A program made the translations under genes and the position numbers. The notes beneath the pieces are model-generated. The model saw only the letters and a list, made by a program, of their open reading frames with translations. It was not told the origin of the DNA and did not search any database. 7,436 bases of DNA. It comes from Ilumatobacteraceae bacterium (GTDB lineage: Bacteria > Actinomycetota > Acidimicrobiia > Acidimicrobiales > Ilumatobacteraceae). Of this stretch, positions 1 to 6,107 are shown piece by piece (position 1 is the stretch's first letter; each line of letters begins with the position of its first letter). Location of the stretch: contig JANRBC010000064.1 of the NCBI GenBank assembly GCA_030727685.1, forward strand, positions 1 through 7,436, written 5' to 3'.

Positions 1-68
1 GGGTCGAAGTTTGGCAGCTGTGTTTCGGGTGGACCACTGGATGAAAGATTTACTGGTTGATTAGACAT
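1..68 (-). CDS. Possible 5' end of a divergent unknown gene (partial)
   Basis: Reading leftwards from an ATG at 68-66, the frame stays open to the window edge. It encodes about 22 residues beginning MSNQPVNLSSSGPPETQLPN, a polar Ser/Pro-rich start that looks like a natural disordered N-terminus. A stop lies in frame just upstream (83-81), so this ATG is the only likely start. An AGGAG sits almost on top of the ATG (one base away), too close for a normal ribosome binding site. No family can be named. It competes with a plus-strand tail reading of the same bases (2-64), and only one of the two is likely to be real. Confidence 0.3.
   Translation of the reverse strand, partial: MSNQPVNLSSSGPPETQLPNFD
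2..64 (+). CDS. Possible 3' tail of an upstream unknown gene (partial)
   Basis: One plus frame is open from base 2 to a TAG at 62-64 and would encode the last 20 residues of a protein, GRSLAAVFRVDHWMKDLLVD. If real, it lies 24 bases before the small membrane protein gene, which would be normal operon spacing. I do not recognise the sequence. It is the alternative to the divergent minus-strand start over the same bases, and there is too little sequence to decide. Confidence 0.2.
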   Translation, partial: GRSLAAVFRVDHWMKDLLVD

Positions 69-88
69 ACTCCTGCCACACTAGATGC

Positions 89-373
89 ATGGACTTGTTC
101 AACCTCGACTCTGAAAGCGCAAAGAACCTTGGGCTAGGCACGATTGCGTTCAGCGTATTCGGGCTGCTGATAGTGCTTAAGTTCGTTAATTCACTTATTT
201 CTAAGATATTGCTTCTAGCAGTCTTCGGTGTATTGGCGTATTTCTCATTCACGCAAAGAGACGCACTGTCGATTTGTATAGCGAAACTTGAAAGTGCCGC
301 TCCAAGCGAGCTTTCCTCAACCTCGTGCAGTTTCTTCGGACAAGATATTTCATTGGAGAGCATTTCAAAATGA
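89..373 (+). CDS. Small two-helix membrane protein, unknown function
   Basis: The 94-residue product has two hydrophobic stretches, about residues 17-34 and 38-54, split by a short polar hinge (NSLISK). The pair would form a helical hairpin in the cytoplasmic membrane. A short tail follows with the motif QRDAL (56-60) and two cysteines, C63 and C80, the second in CSFFG. If the tail faces outwards the cysteines could form a disulfide; that is inference. The tail pattern (QRD..…C…CxFFG) resembles small uncharacterised actinobacterial membrane proteins I recall, but I cannot name a family. Its TGA (371-373) overlaps the ATG of the aminopeptidase gene (370-372) as ATGA, so the two are probably translationally coupled. 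No clear ribosome binding site precedes the ATG at 89. The coupling and the clean membrane pattern argue that it is a real gene. Confidence 0.75.
   Translation: MDLFNLDSESAKNLGLGTIAFSVFGLLIVLKFVNSLISKILLLAVFGVLAYFSFTQRDALSICIAKLESAAPSELSSTSCSFFGQDISLESISK
355..360 (+). promoter_or_regulatory. Ribosome binding site of the M18 aminopeptidase
   Basis: GGAGAG ends nine bases before the ATG at 370. It decides the start: a longer frame begins at 325, but its extra 15 residues overlap the membrane protein gene and lack a comparable site. Confidence 0.7.
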
Positions 374-1620
374 GCAAACAAAAAGTAGAGAGCATTCTCA
401 GCCAACTTGATTCGTCTCCGACGCCACGTCATTTAGTTGCATATCTGACGGCAAAGCTATTGCAAGCCAACTTTGTTGACTATTCAAACCAAGAAATACA
501 AAACAGCCAGTCGGGTTTCATCGCTAGAGCCGGTTCACTCGTCGCATGGAAAAATGGCAAGCAGACTTCAAAAAATGGTTTTCGAATCGTCGGAGCACAC
601 ACTGATTCACCAGGATTGCGAATCAAACCGAATCCAGATGGTCGAAGGTTCGGTTTCAACACTCTGCAGGTCGAGATTTATGGCAGTCCACTTTTAAATA
701 GCTGGCTTGACCGAGATTTAGGCATCGCGGGTCACGTCGTCTTAAAGTCAGGCGCCATTAAGTTGTTCAGGTCAGTCGCATCGGTTGCGCGAATTTCGCA
801 GTTGGCAGTGCACCTCGATCGCGAGGTTAACGAGCGAGGATTAATTCTCGACAAACATCTACACCTCAGCCCTGCATGGTCATCTGCTCAGAAAGCACCA
901 AGTTTTTTGACTTGGGTCGCTCAACAAACAAAATGCACAATTCGCGACATAGTTCAAATAGACGCTCAACTTTTTGACACACACAATGCCGCGGTTGTCG
1001 GTGCTGATTCATCGTTTATTGCTAGCGGTCGCTTGGACAACCAGGCTTCATGTTGGGCTGCCATCTCGGCACTTCTTGAATCTCGATCTGGCGCAGCCAC
1101 CCAGGTCGTTGCACTCTTTGATCATGAAGAGGTTGGTTCAGAAAGTGCAACCGGAGCAGCTGGCCCACTCCTCGAGCACTCTCTCGAACAAATCGCCGCT
1201 GTGCAAGGCATCTCACGAACTGGCTTTCTCGAAACGCTTTCTAATTCGTCATGCATTTCGGCCGATAATGCCCATGCCGTGCACCATAATTATCCAGAGC
1301 GACACGATCTTTCGCACGGACCAATCATCAATCAGGGCCCGGCGCTGAAATTGAATTCAAATCAACGTTACGCAACTTCCTCTACTTCTGCTGCAATGTT
1401 TATTTCTGCTTGTTCGAAAGCGAAAGTTAAGCACCAAGTCTTTGTCTCTCGCAACAACATGCCTTGTGGTTCGACAATTGGACCAATTACCGCTACGCGA
1501 CTAGGCATTGACACGGTTGACGTAGGGGTACCGCAACTTTCTATGCATTCAGCCAGAGAAGTCTGCGGCGTCAACGATCTGATTTCGTTGCAACTCGCAC
1601 TCAAGGCTTACCTCAACTAA
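370..1620 (+). CDS. apeB: M18 family metalloaminopeptidase
   Basis: This is a cytosolic di-zinc aminopeptidase of the aspartyl aminopeptidase (M18) family, which removes N-terminal residues, often acidic ones, from peptides; the exact specificity is not visible here. The 416 residues match the usual length of about 420-430. All metal and catalytic positions are present: H77 in GAHTDSPG with D79 beside it, bridging D223 in GRLDNQASCWAA, catalytic E253 and ligand E254 in DHEEVGSESATGA, D299 in SADNAHAVHHNYPE, and H393 in QLSMHSAREV. The MPCGSTIGPITA segment (364-375) is also typical. One oddity is N363: the family usually has Asp just before this segment (RND or RSD, then xPCG), whereas here it reads RNNMPCG. 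The start at 370 is set by a good ribosome binding site and by the ATGA overlap with the membrane protein gene. The 3' end overlaps the convergent plsC by 8 bases. Confidence 0.95.
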   Translation: MSKQKVESILSQLDSSPTPRHLVAYLTAKLLQANFVDYSNQEIQNSQSGFIARAGSLVAWKNGKQTSKNGFRIVGAHTDSPGLRIKPNPDGRRFGFNTLQVEIYGSPLLNSWLDRDLGIAGHVVLKSGAIKLFRSVASVARISQLAVHLDREVNERGLILDKHLHLSPAWSSAQKAPSFLTWVAQQTKCTIRDIVQIDAQLFDTHNAAVVGADSSFIASGRLDNQASCWAAISALLESRSGAATQVVALFDHEEVGSESATGAAGPLLEHSLEQIAAVQGISRTGFLETLSNSSCISADNAHAVHHNYPERHDLSHGPIINQGPALKLNSNQRYATSSTSAAMFISACSKAKVKHQVFVSRNNMPCGSTIGPITATRLGIDTVDVGVPQLSMHSAREVCGVNDLISLQLALKAYLN

Positions 1621-2296
1621 TTTGCCCAGCTTTTTGTTTGGCTTGATCAAAAACAGTTTGCAGCGCCTCACTCAATTCAGTAGTCAAGTCGGCGGTTGCA
1701 GTTCGGGGCAACCGACCTGCATCTGATTTGGGCGGATAGATGGGTTTTCCAACAACTACCGAACACTTCTTTGGCAAGACTTTTTTTGAACCTTTAGGCA
1801 TCACACCTTCGGTGCCGCCAAAACCGACCGGAATAATTGGCACACCAGATTTGATTGACAAATACGCAGCTCCGTCAAACAACGGATGAATATTCGGGCC
1901 TGACTGTCGGGTGCCTTCCGGAAACATCACCAAGGGTTCACCAAGCGCTAAAACTGCAAGGCAACGCTTCAACGCTTCGAGGTCGGCAGTGCCGCGAGTA
2001 ACAGGAAACCCCCCAAGTGCCGATAACACCGCACCGATTGGTTTAATTTTCCATAGTGAATCTTTGCCCATGAAGCGAAGTCGACGCTTTGTGACCACAC
2101 TGACAATCGGTGTGTCAACGTTTGATCTGTGAATAGGCGCAAGAATAAATGCACCCGACTGCGGTATGTTCTCTCGACCGTATACCCCCAATCGAAAATA
2201 AGTCCGACAAAAAGCTTTGATAAGCGAACGAATGAGCCAATAAAAAACCCGGCTCAAAATACCTTGTCCAACTAGAAAAGTCTGAACTTGAGTCAA
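1613..2296 (-). CDS. plsC: 1-acyl-sn-glycerol-3-phosphate acyltransferase (PlsC family)
   Basis: This membrane-associated enzyme transfers an acyl group to lysophosphatidic acid to make phosphatidic acid, the precursor of phospholipids. The 227 residues show the four acyltransferase blocks in order: the catalytic H56-x4-D61 in APIHRSNVDTP, the GFPVTRGTAD block (96-105) with R101, the FPEGTR block (125-130) that binds the phosphate, and VPIIPVGFGG (152-161). A hydrophobic stretch near the N-terminus (about 12-30) could anchor it to the membrane. The start is a TTG whose first bases overlap the cmk stop (TTGA, 4-base overlap), so translation is probably coupled to cmk; the ribosome binding site is poor. 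A later in-frame TTG (codon 14) is a less likely alternative. As with any PlsC-type protein, another acyl acceptor is possible. Confidence 0.93.
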   Translation of the reverse strand: MTQVQTFLVGQGILSRVFYWLIRSLIKAFCRTYFRLGVYGRENIPQSGAFILAPIHRSNVDTPIVSVVTKRRLRFMGKDSLWKIKPIGAVLSALGGFPVTRGTADLEALKRCLAVLALGEPLVMFPEGTRQSGPNIHPLFDGAAYLSIKSGVPIIPVGFGGTEGVMPKGSKKVLPKKCSVVVGKPIYPPKSDAGRLPRTATADLTTELSEALQTVFDQAKQKAGQIS

Positions 2297-2952
2297 CTTG
2301 ATGCTCGCTTATTTTGTTGCCTTGCCACGACCAGTCGCTCAATATGTTCGACGACTTCATTGACATCAATATTGCTTGTATCTACCATGACCGAGTCAGA
2401 AGTCTTCATTAACGGACTATCGGACCGCGAAGAATCACGCTGATCGCGTTCGGCAATTTCGGCGGCAATAAGTTCGACATCGCCACCCGATTGAGCAACA
2501 CGACGTTTTGCTCGCACCAAAGGAGAGGCAGTTAAATAAACTTTTAGCGTCGCATCCGGAAAGACAACCGAGCCGATATCTCGCCCTTCTACAACACCGC
2601 CACCATGCTCACTCACCCACTGTTGCTGGCGACCACGTAGTTCAGTTCTCACCAGCGAATTTGTCGCCACAATACTGACGGCGCGAGTGACCTTTTGACC
2701 ACGAATTTCTTGGGTTGCATCGAGCCCATCAATGATGATTGAGTCATCATCTATAAGCATTACGCACTCTGATGCAACCTTGGCAATTGCAGACTCGTTT
2801 GAAAGGTCAAGATTGCGTGTTAGGGCTGCAAATGTGACTGCACGATACATCGCCCCGGTGTCAAGATACCTAAGGCTGAGTTTCTTGGCGAGTGCTTTGG
2901 CAATTGTCGACTTTCCTGCACCTGCTGGCCCGTCGATTGCGATAACAATCAT
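2293..2952 (-). CDS. cmk: Cytidylate kinase
   Basis: Cmk phosphorylates CMP and dCMP to the diphosphates with ATP in the cytosol, recycling CMP released by lipid and RNA turnover. The product (219 residues from this start) has the P-loop GPAGAGKST at 8-16, the CMP-binding DTGAMYRAVT at 31-40, EGRDIGSVVFPDA at 122-134, the lid ERDQRDSSRSDSPL at 168-181 and VDTS at 190-193, which together are diagnostic. I chose the ATG at 2952 because MIVIAIDGPAGAGKST is the usual N-terminus. An in-frame TTG at 2985 would overlap the guaB1 stop and add 11 residues, and a GTG lies at 2973. No clear Shine-Dalgarno sequence precedes the ATG. A 5-bp hairpin (2960-2973) sits there instead, so translation may depend on ribosomes leaving guaB1, 26 bases upstream. 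The stop overlaps the plsC start. Confidence 0.96.
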   Translation of the reverse strand: MIVIAIDGPAGAGKSTIAKALAKKLSLRYLDTGAMYRAVTFAALTRNLDLSNESAIAKVASECVMLIDDDSIIIDGLDATQEIRGQKVTRAVSIVATNSLVRTELRGRQQQWVSEHGGGVVEGRDIGSVVFPDATLKVYLTASPLVRAKRRVAQSGGDVELIAAEIAERDQRDSSRSDSPLMKTSDSVMVDTSNIDVNEVVEHIERLVVARQQNKRASS

Positions 2953-2978
2953 CGCGTGAGTGCTGGCAAGCACGACAT

Positions 2979-4415
2979 CTACCAACTCGTATCTTGTGCG
3001 CGACCTTCGTCGTAGCCTGATGCACTTTGCACACCCACCACGGCGCGATCATGAAATTCACGAATAGTTGAAGCACCGGCATACGTGCACGACGAACGAA
3101 CACCAGCAATAATTTGGTCGATTATGTCTTCGACGCTCGGCCTTTGCGCGTCTAGATACATTCGCGACGAACTGATGCCCTCTTCGAATAATTCTTTTCG
3201 TGCTCGATCAAAGGCACTCTCAGTTCGAGTGCGATTTCGCACAGCACGATTAGATGCCATACCAAAACTTTCTTTATACAGACGTCCGTTTGTATCGCGA
3301 AGTGTGTCGGCGGCCGATTCATAAGTGCCAGCTAATAGCGAACCGAACATTACGTTTGCGGCACCGGCAGCCAATCCAAGAGCCACATCGCGCGGATAAC
3401 GAACGCCGCCGTCTGCCCAAACATGCTTACCGAGATCAGCGGCGACTTTCGCGCACTCTAAGACTGCAGAAAACTGAGGTCGACCAACGCCGGTCATCAT
3501 TCGGGTTGTGCACATCGCGCCCGGCCCGACTCCAACTTTTACGATGTCAGCGCCTGCGTTAATGATGTCCCGAGTACCTTCAATCGTGACGACGTTTCCT
3601 GCAACAACTTTTGTATCGCCCACAACTTTTTTAACATCAGAAACAGCTTCAAGCATTCGAACTTGGTGGCCGTGCGCAGTGTCGACGACTATCACATCTA
3701 CGCCCATCTTTTGCAGTTTTTTTGCGCGCTCGGCTGGGTCAGCATTTACGCCAACTGCGGCGGCGATTAACAAGCGATTCTGTTTGTCTACAGCTGGAGA
3801 ATAAATCGTGCTACGAAGAGCACCATTTCGAGTGATCACGCCGACGAGACGTTCTTGGCTATCGATCACTGGCGCAACTGAAAGTCTGGCCTCAGTCAAT
3901 TGTTCGAACATCTCTTCGGGTGACATAGTTTCACTTAATGTAAACATCTCGCTGCTCATCACATTGCGAATCTGGGTAAACCGATCAAAACCTGCTGCGT
4001 CATGTTCAGTGAATATTCCGGCAGGGCGCTCATCGTCATCAACAACGACTACGGCCCCGTGACTTCGTTTGTAAATCAGACTTAATGCTTCACCAACTGT
4101 GCCATCAACCTTCATTGTGATTGGAGTATCAATTACTTTGTGACGAGATTTAACGAATCGCACAACAGTCTCAACAACATCAAGCGGAATATCTTGTGGC
4201 AATACGACGACCCCACCACGACGAGCAACAGTTTCTGCCATACGACGACCTGCAATGGCCGTCATGTTTGATACAACCAATGGAATTGTCGTACCGATAC
4301 CGTCCGGCGTCGTTAAGTCAACACTCAGTCGCGATTTAACACCCGAAAGACTCGGCACCATGAATACGTCGCTATAAGTCAGGTCAAACGCTGGCGAGTC
4401 ATTCAAAAATCGCAT
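2979..4415 (-). CDS. guaB1: GuaB1-type IMPDH/GMP reductase family protein with CBS pair, likely GMP reductase
   Basis: The protein has the IMPDH/GMPR TIM-barrel fold with an inserted CBS pair at about residues 96-205, which in this family binds purine nucleotides and regulates activity. Barrel motifs include VVSNMTAIAGRRMAE (47-61), VDTAHGH (244-250), VVAGNVVT (270-277) and WADGGVRYPRDVALGLAAGA (333-352). The catalytic loop GVGPGAMCTTRMMTGVG carries C302. Its CTTR..TGVG.PQ form is like GMP reductases rather than the CTTQ of classic IMP dehydrogenases. Mycobacterial GuaB1 is known to be a GMP reductase with CBS domains, converting GMP to IMP with NADPH, so that is the best call; IMP dehydrogenase activity is less likely. 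The 478 residues fit this subgroup. The ATG at 4415 follows a strong GGAGG (4427-4423). A longer frame from 4493 is rejected because its extra residues have no barrel similarity. First gene of the guaB1-cmk-plsC operon. Confidence 0.95.
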   Translation of the reverse strand: MRFLNDSPAFDLTYSDVFMVPSLSGVKSRLSVDLTTPDGIGTTIPLVVSNMTAIAGRRMAETVARRGGVVVLPQDIPLDVVETVVRFVKSRHKVIDTPITMKVDGTVGEALSLIYKRSHGAVVVVDDDERPAGIFTEHDAAGFDRFTQIRNVMSSEMFTLSETMSPEEMFEQLTEARLSVAPVIDSQERLVGVITRNGALRSTIYSPAVDKQNRLLIAAAVGVNADPAERAKKLQKMGVDVIVVDTAHGHQVRMLEAVSDVKKVVGDTKVVAGNVVTIEGTRDIINAGADIVKVGVGPGAMCTTRMMTGVGRPQFSAVLECAKVAADLGKHVWADGGVRYPRDVALGLAAGAANVMFGSLLAGTYESAADTLRDTNGRLYKESFGMASNRAVRNRTRTESAFDRARKELFEEGISSSRMYLDAQRPSVEDIIDQIIAGVRSSCTYAGASTIREFHDRAVVGVQSASGYDEGRAQDTSW

Positions 4416-4453
4416 CAGTAGTCCTCCGAGTGGGGCTTTTTTGAAGCCTCCAT
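4415..4453 (-). CDS. Possible 12-codon leader peptide upstream of guaB1
   Basis: An ATG at 4453 opens a frame encoding MEASKKPHSEDY. It ends in a TGA (4417-4415) sharing its last base with the guaB1 ATG (TGATG), the classic geometry for translational coupling. AGGG (4465-4462) lies eight bases before the ATG, and guaB1's own GGAGG lies inside the last codons. The peptide matches no family I know and shows no run of one amino acid that would mark a classic attenuator. So short a frame can arise by chance, so confidence is low. Confidence 0.25.
   Translation of the reverse strand: MEASKKPHSEDY
4423..4427 (-). promoter_or_regulatory. Strong ribosome binding site of guaB1
   Basis: On the minus strand GGAGG is followed by seven bases (ACTACTG) and then the ATG at 4415. 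This near-ideal site fixes the guaB1 start and rules out the longer frame from 4493. Confidence 0.8.
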
Positions 4454-4458
4454 AGGCT
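4432..4458 (-). promoter_or_regulatory. Two mutually exclusive hairpins in the guaB1 leader
   Basis: In the guaB1 leader RNA, AGCCT (4458-4454) can pair with AGGCT (4449-4445), putting the leader-frame ATG in a four-base loop. The same AGGCT, extended by a T (4444), can instead pair with AAGCC (4438-4434) across the loop CAAAA. The arms overlap, so only one can form at a time. Both stems are short (about 5 bp plus a mismatch extension), so they would be weak. The layout resembles a switch, but function is inference. Confidence 0.3.
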
Positions 4459-4465
4459 ACGCCCT

Positions 4466-5170
4466 GTGAATATAAATGGTGCGAATCCCCCATTGTTAAT
4501 GGTGCACGGATGGGGCGGGTCGCATCAAGAAACTTGGCAAAACACAGGCATTGAGCAATTGATTAATGACGCAGGCACAACCGTCATCGGCGTCGACCTT
4601 CTAGGGCATGGCACATCTGAGAAGCCTCATGATCCGAACAGTTACGCAGACATTTCAGAGCCCATTCGAAAAGCTATTGGATCACGTTCGACAAGCGTAG
4701 ATGCAATCGGGTTTTCTCTTGGCGCAATTGCGCTGCTTGATGCCGCACTGCATAATCCGAAATACTTTCGCAAGTTGATGCTCGTTGGCATAGGCAACGC
4801 AATACTTGAACCACATAAACCAGATGAGACAGCGCGGATCATTGCCGGCATCGATGGATCTGCATCGGCTGATGATATTTTGGCTCGACAATTTGGCAAT
4901 TACGCCAAAAGATTAAATAACGATCCCCTGGCCCTACGAGCCGCATTATTGCGTCCCCGAAGAGAGCCGTTCAATGAGGCTGCATTAAAGAGTATTGAAG
5001 CCGAGATTGTCCTCGCAGTTGGCGACCGTGATTTCGTCTTGCCTGCTGATCGACTTGCAAATGCATTCAGTCAATGTCGATTCGTTAGCCTAAAAAATTG
5101 CGACCACTTTGCGTCAACCGAGAACTTCACCTTGATTGACACGCTTTTAGGATTTTTCTGTGAGTCTTAG
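4466..5170 (+). CDS. Alpha/beta hydrolase
   Basis: This 234-residue single-domain alpha/beta hydrolase has a complete catalytic triad: nucleophile S84 in the elbow GFSLG, acid D189 in VGDRDF and base H214 in NCDHFAS. HGWGGS (14-19) supplies the oxyanion hole. The substrate cannot be read from the sequence; esterase, lactonase, thioesterase or C-C hydrolase are all possible. No signal peptide is seen, so it is probably cytosolic. The only good start is a GTG at 4466, since a stop lies in frame at 4442-4444. Its ribosome binding site is weak (AGG nine bases upstream), and TAGGCT at 4453-4458 could be a -10 box giving a leaderless message. It diverges from guaB1 across 50 bases and overlaps the start of the TsaC gene by 11 bases, so the two are almost certainly co-transcribed. 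Confidence 0.87.
   Translation: MNINGANPPLLMVHGWGGSHQETWQNTGIEQLINDAGTTVIGVDLLGHGTSEKPHDPNSYADISEPIRKAIGSRSTSVDAIGFSLGAIALLDAALHNPKYFRKLMLVGIGNAILEPHKPDETARIIAGIDGSASADDILARQFGNYAKRLNNDPLALRAALLRPRREPFNEAALKSIEAEIVLAVGDRDFVLPADRLANAFSQCRFVSLKNCDHFASTENFTLIDTLLGFFCES
4469..4499 (-). promoter_or_regulatory. Candidate guaB1 promoter
   Basis: On the minus strand TTAACA (4499-4494) resembles a -35 box, and TATATT (4474-4469) matches five of six bases of a -10 box, with a spacer of 19 bases, slightly long. Transcription would start near 4462, just ahead of the leader frame. The boxes lie inside the first codons of the divergent hydrolase gene, so the two transcription units must share this short region. 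Prediction by eye only. Confidence 0.3.
5149..5152 (+). promoter_or_regulatory. Ribosome binding site of the TsaC/Sua5 gene
   Basis: AGGA ends seven bases before the GTG at 5160, inside the end of the hydrolase gene. It supports the GTG over the ATG at 5202, which would remove the first 14 residues and has no clear site. Confidence 0.55.
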
Positions 5171-6107
5171 AAAGAAAAATATTCTTAGCGGCGATGACCC
5201 GATGGCCATTGATGAAGCTGTTCGAACATTGAAAGAAGATTCACTTGTAGCAATTCCGACCGAAACGGTTTATGGTCTCGCTGCTCGAGCATCAAGCCCA
5301 AATGCCATCAAAAAAATCTTCACAATAAAGGGGCGACCAACTGAGCACCCTCTGATCTTGCACATCGCAAAAATTCAAGACTTGCCTTTGTGGTCGTCAG
5401 AACTTTCGAACGATGCACACGTTCTCGCAGAAAAATACTGGCCGGGACCGCTGACATTAGTAGTAAGACGCAACAACAAAGTGTGTGATGAAATTACTGG
5501 CGGACGCGACACTGTGGCGATTCGTTGTCCGAGTCACCCGATAACAACCGAACTGTTGATTCGTTTGGGTGATGCAATTGTCGCACCATCGGCGAATCGG
5601 TTCGGAAAAGTCAGTCCAACTTCTGCTCTACACGTGGCAGAAGATTTTGCCGATGAGATTAATGTGATTTTAGATGGCGGAGAGTGTTCGATTGGCGTTG
5701 AGTCAACAATTGTCGATTGCACTACAAATCCACCACAGATTCTTCGAGCTGGTGCGATAACAGCAGAGAAGATTCAAATTGAATGCGGCATCACGGTCGC
5801 TTCAGCAAGTGGTGAGTCACGTGCATCGGGAATGCTCGAAAAACACTACGCCCCGAACTGCGCAGTTGAGTTGGTTTCGGATCGAAAAGATGCCGAGACA
5901 CGTTTAAGCCAATTGAATAGAGACGGTCGATCTGGCGAAATTATTGACTTCGGAGCCGACCTCGAAATGTATGCTCACGAACTTTATTCGCGTCTTCGAG
6001 ATGCCGACAAGCGTTTGGTTGATGTAGTTATTGCCGTAAAACCATCAATGTCAGGAATCGGAATCGCCATCAATGAAAGGCTCAAGAAGGCCTCGAACGC
6101 AGCCTGA
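5160..6107 (+). CDS. tsaC: L-threonylcarbamoyladenylate synthase, Sua5 type
   Basis: This enzyme makes threonylcarbamoyl-AMP from threonine, bicarbonate and ATP, the first step of the t6A modification at position 37 of tRNAs reading ANN codons. The 315 residues contain the YrdC domain (about 17-205), with PTETVYGLAA (33-42), the nucleotide-binding KGRPTEHPLILH (58-69), YWPGPLTLVV (93-102), VAIRCPSHP (119-127), VAPSANRFGKVSPTSA (141-156) and GVESTIVDC (179-187). The linker GMLEKHYAP follows (224-232), then a C-terminal Sua5 domain (about 235-311) ending in GIGIAINERLKKA. The two-domain form is the long Sua5 type rather than short TsaC, so the symbol sua5 would serve equally. The partner genes tsaB, tsaD and tsaE are not in the window. 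No hairpin-plus-T terminator follows the stop. Confidence 0.96.
   Translation: MSLRKKNILSGDDPMAIDEAVRTLKEDSLVAIPTETVYGLAARASSPNAIKKIFTIKGRPTEHPLILHIAKIQDLPLWSSELSNDAHVLAEKYWPGPLTLVVRRNNKVCDEITGGRDTVAIRCPSHPITTELLIRLGDAIVAPSANRFGKVSPTSALHVAEDFADEINVILDGGECSIGVESTIVDCTTNPPQILRAGAITAEKIQIECGITVASASGESRASGMLEKHYAPNCAVELVSDRKDAETRLSQLNRDGRSGEIIDFGADLEMYAHELYSRLRDADKRLVDVVIAVKPSMSGIGIAINERLKKASNAA

Noticed and set aside
325..369. Longer M18 start adding 15 residues
   Set aside because: It overlaps the membrane protein gene by 49 bases, whereas the ATG at 370 has GGAGAG at ideal spacing and forms an ATGA overlap.
61..432. A 123-codon minus-strand frame across the membrane protein gene and the start of the M18 gene
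   Set aside because: It lies opposite two plus-strand genes with ATGA coupling and a good ribosome site. The predicted protein shows no domain or membrane pattern.
974..1348. A 124-codon plus-strand frame inside the M18 gene
   Set aside because: It is a shifted frame of a region coding for conserved M18 metal-binding motifs.
3254..3804. Two plus-strand frames of about 100 codons opposite guaB1
   Set aside because: They are antisense to the GuaB1 catalytic barrel, Arg- or Ser/Thr-rich, and have no motifs.
4432..4450. Hairpin with a T-run between guaB1 and the hydrolase, as a transcription terminator
   Set aside because: The T-run lies in the stem and loop, not after it, and the position between divergent starts gives no transcript end to terminate.
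4416..4493. Longer guaB1 start adding 26 residues
   Set aside because: The added residues have no family similarity and run through the presumed promoter, and a strong GGAGG precedes the ATG at 4415.
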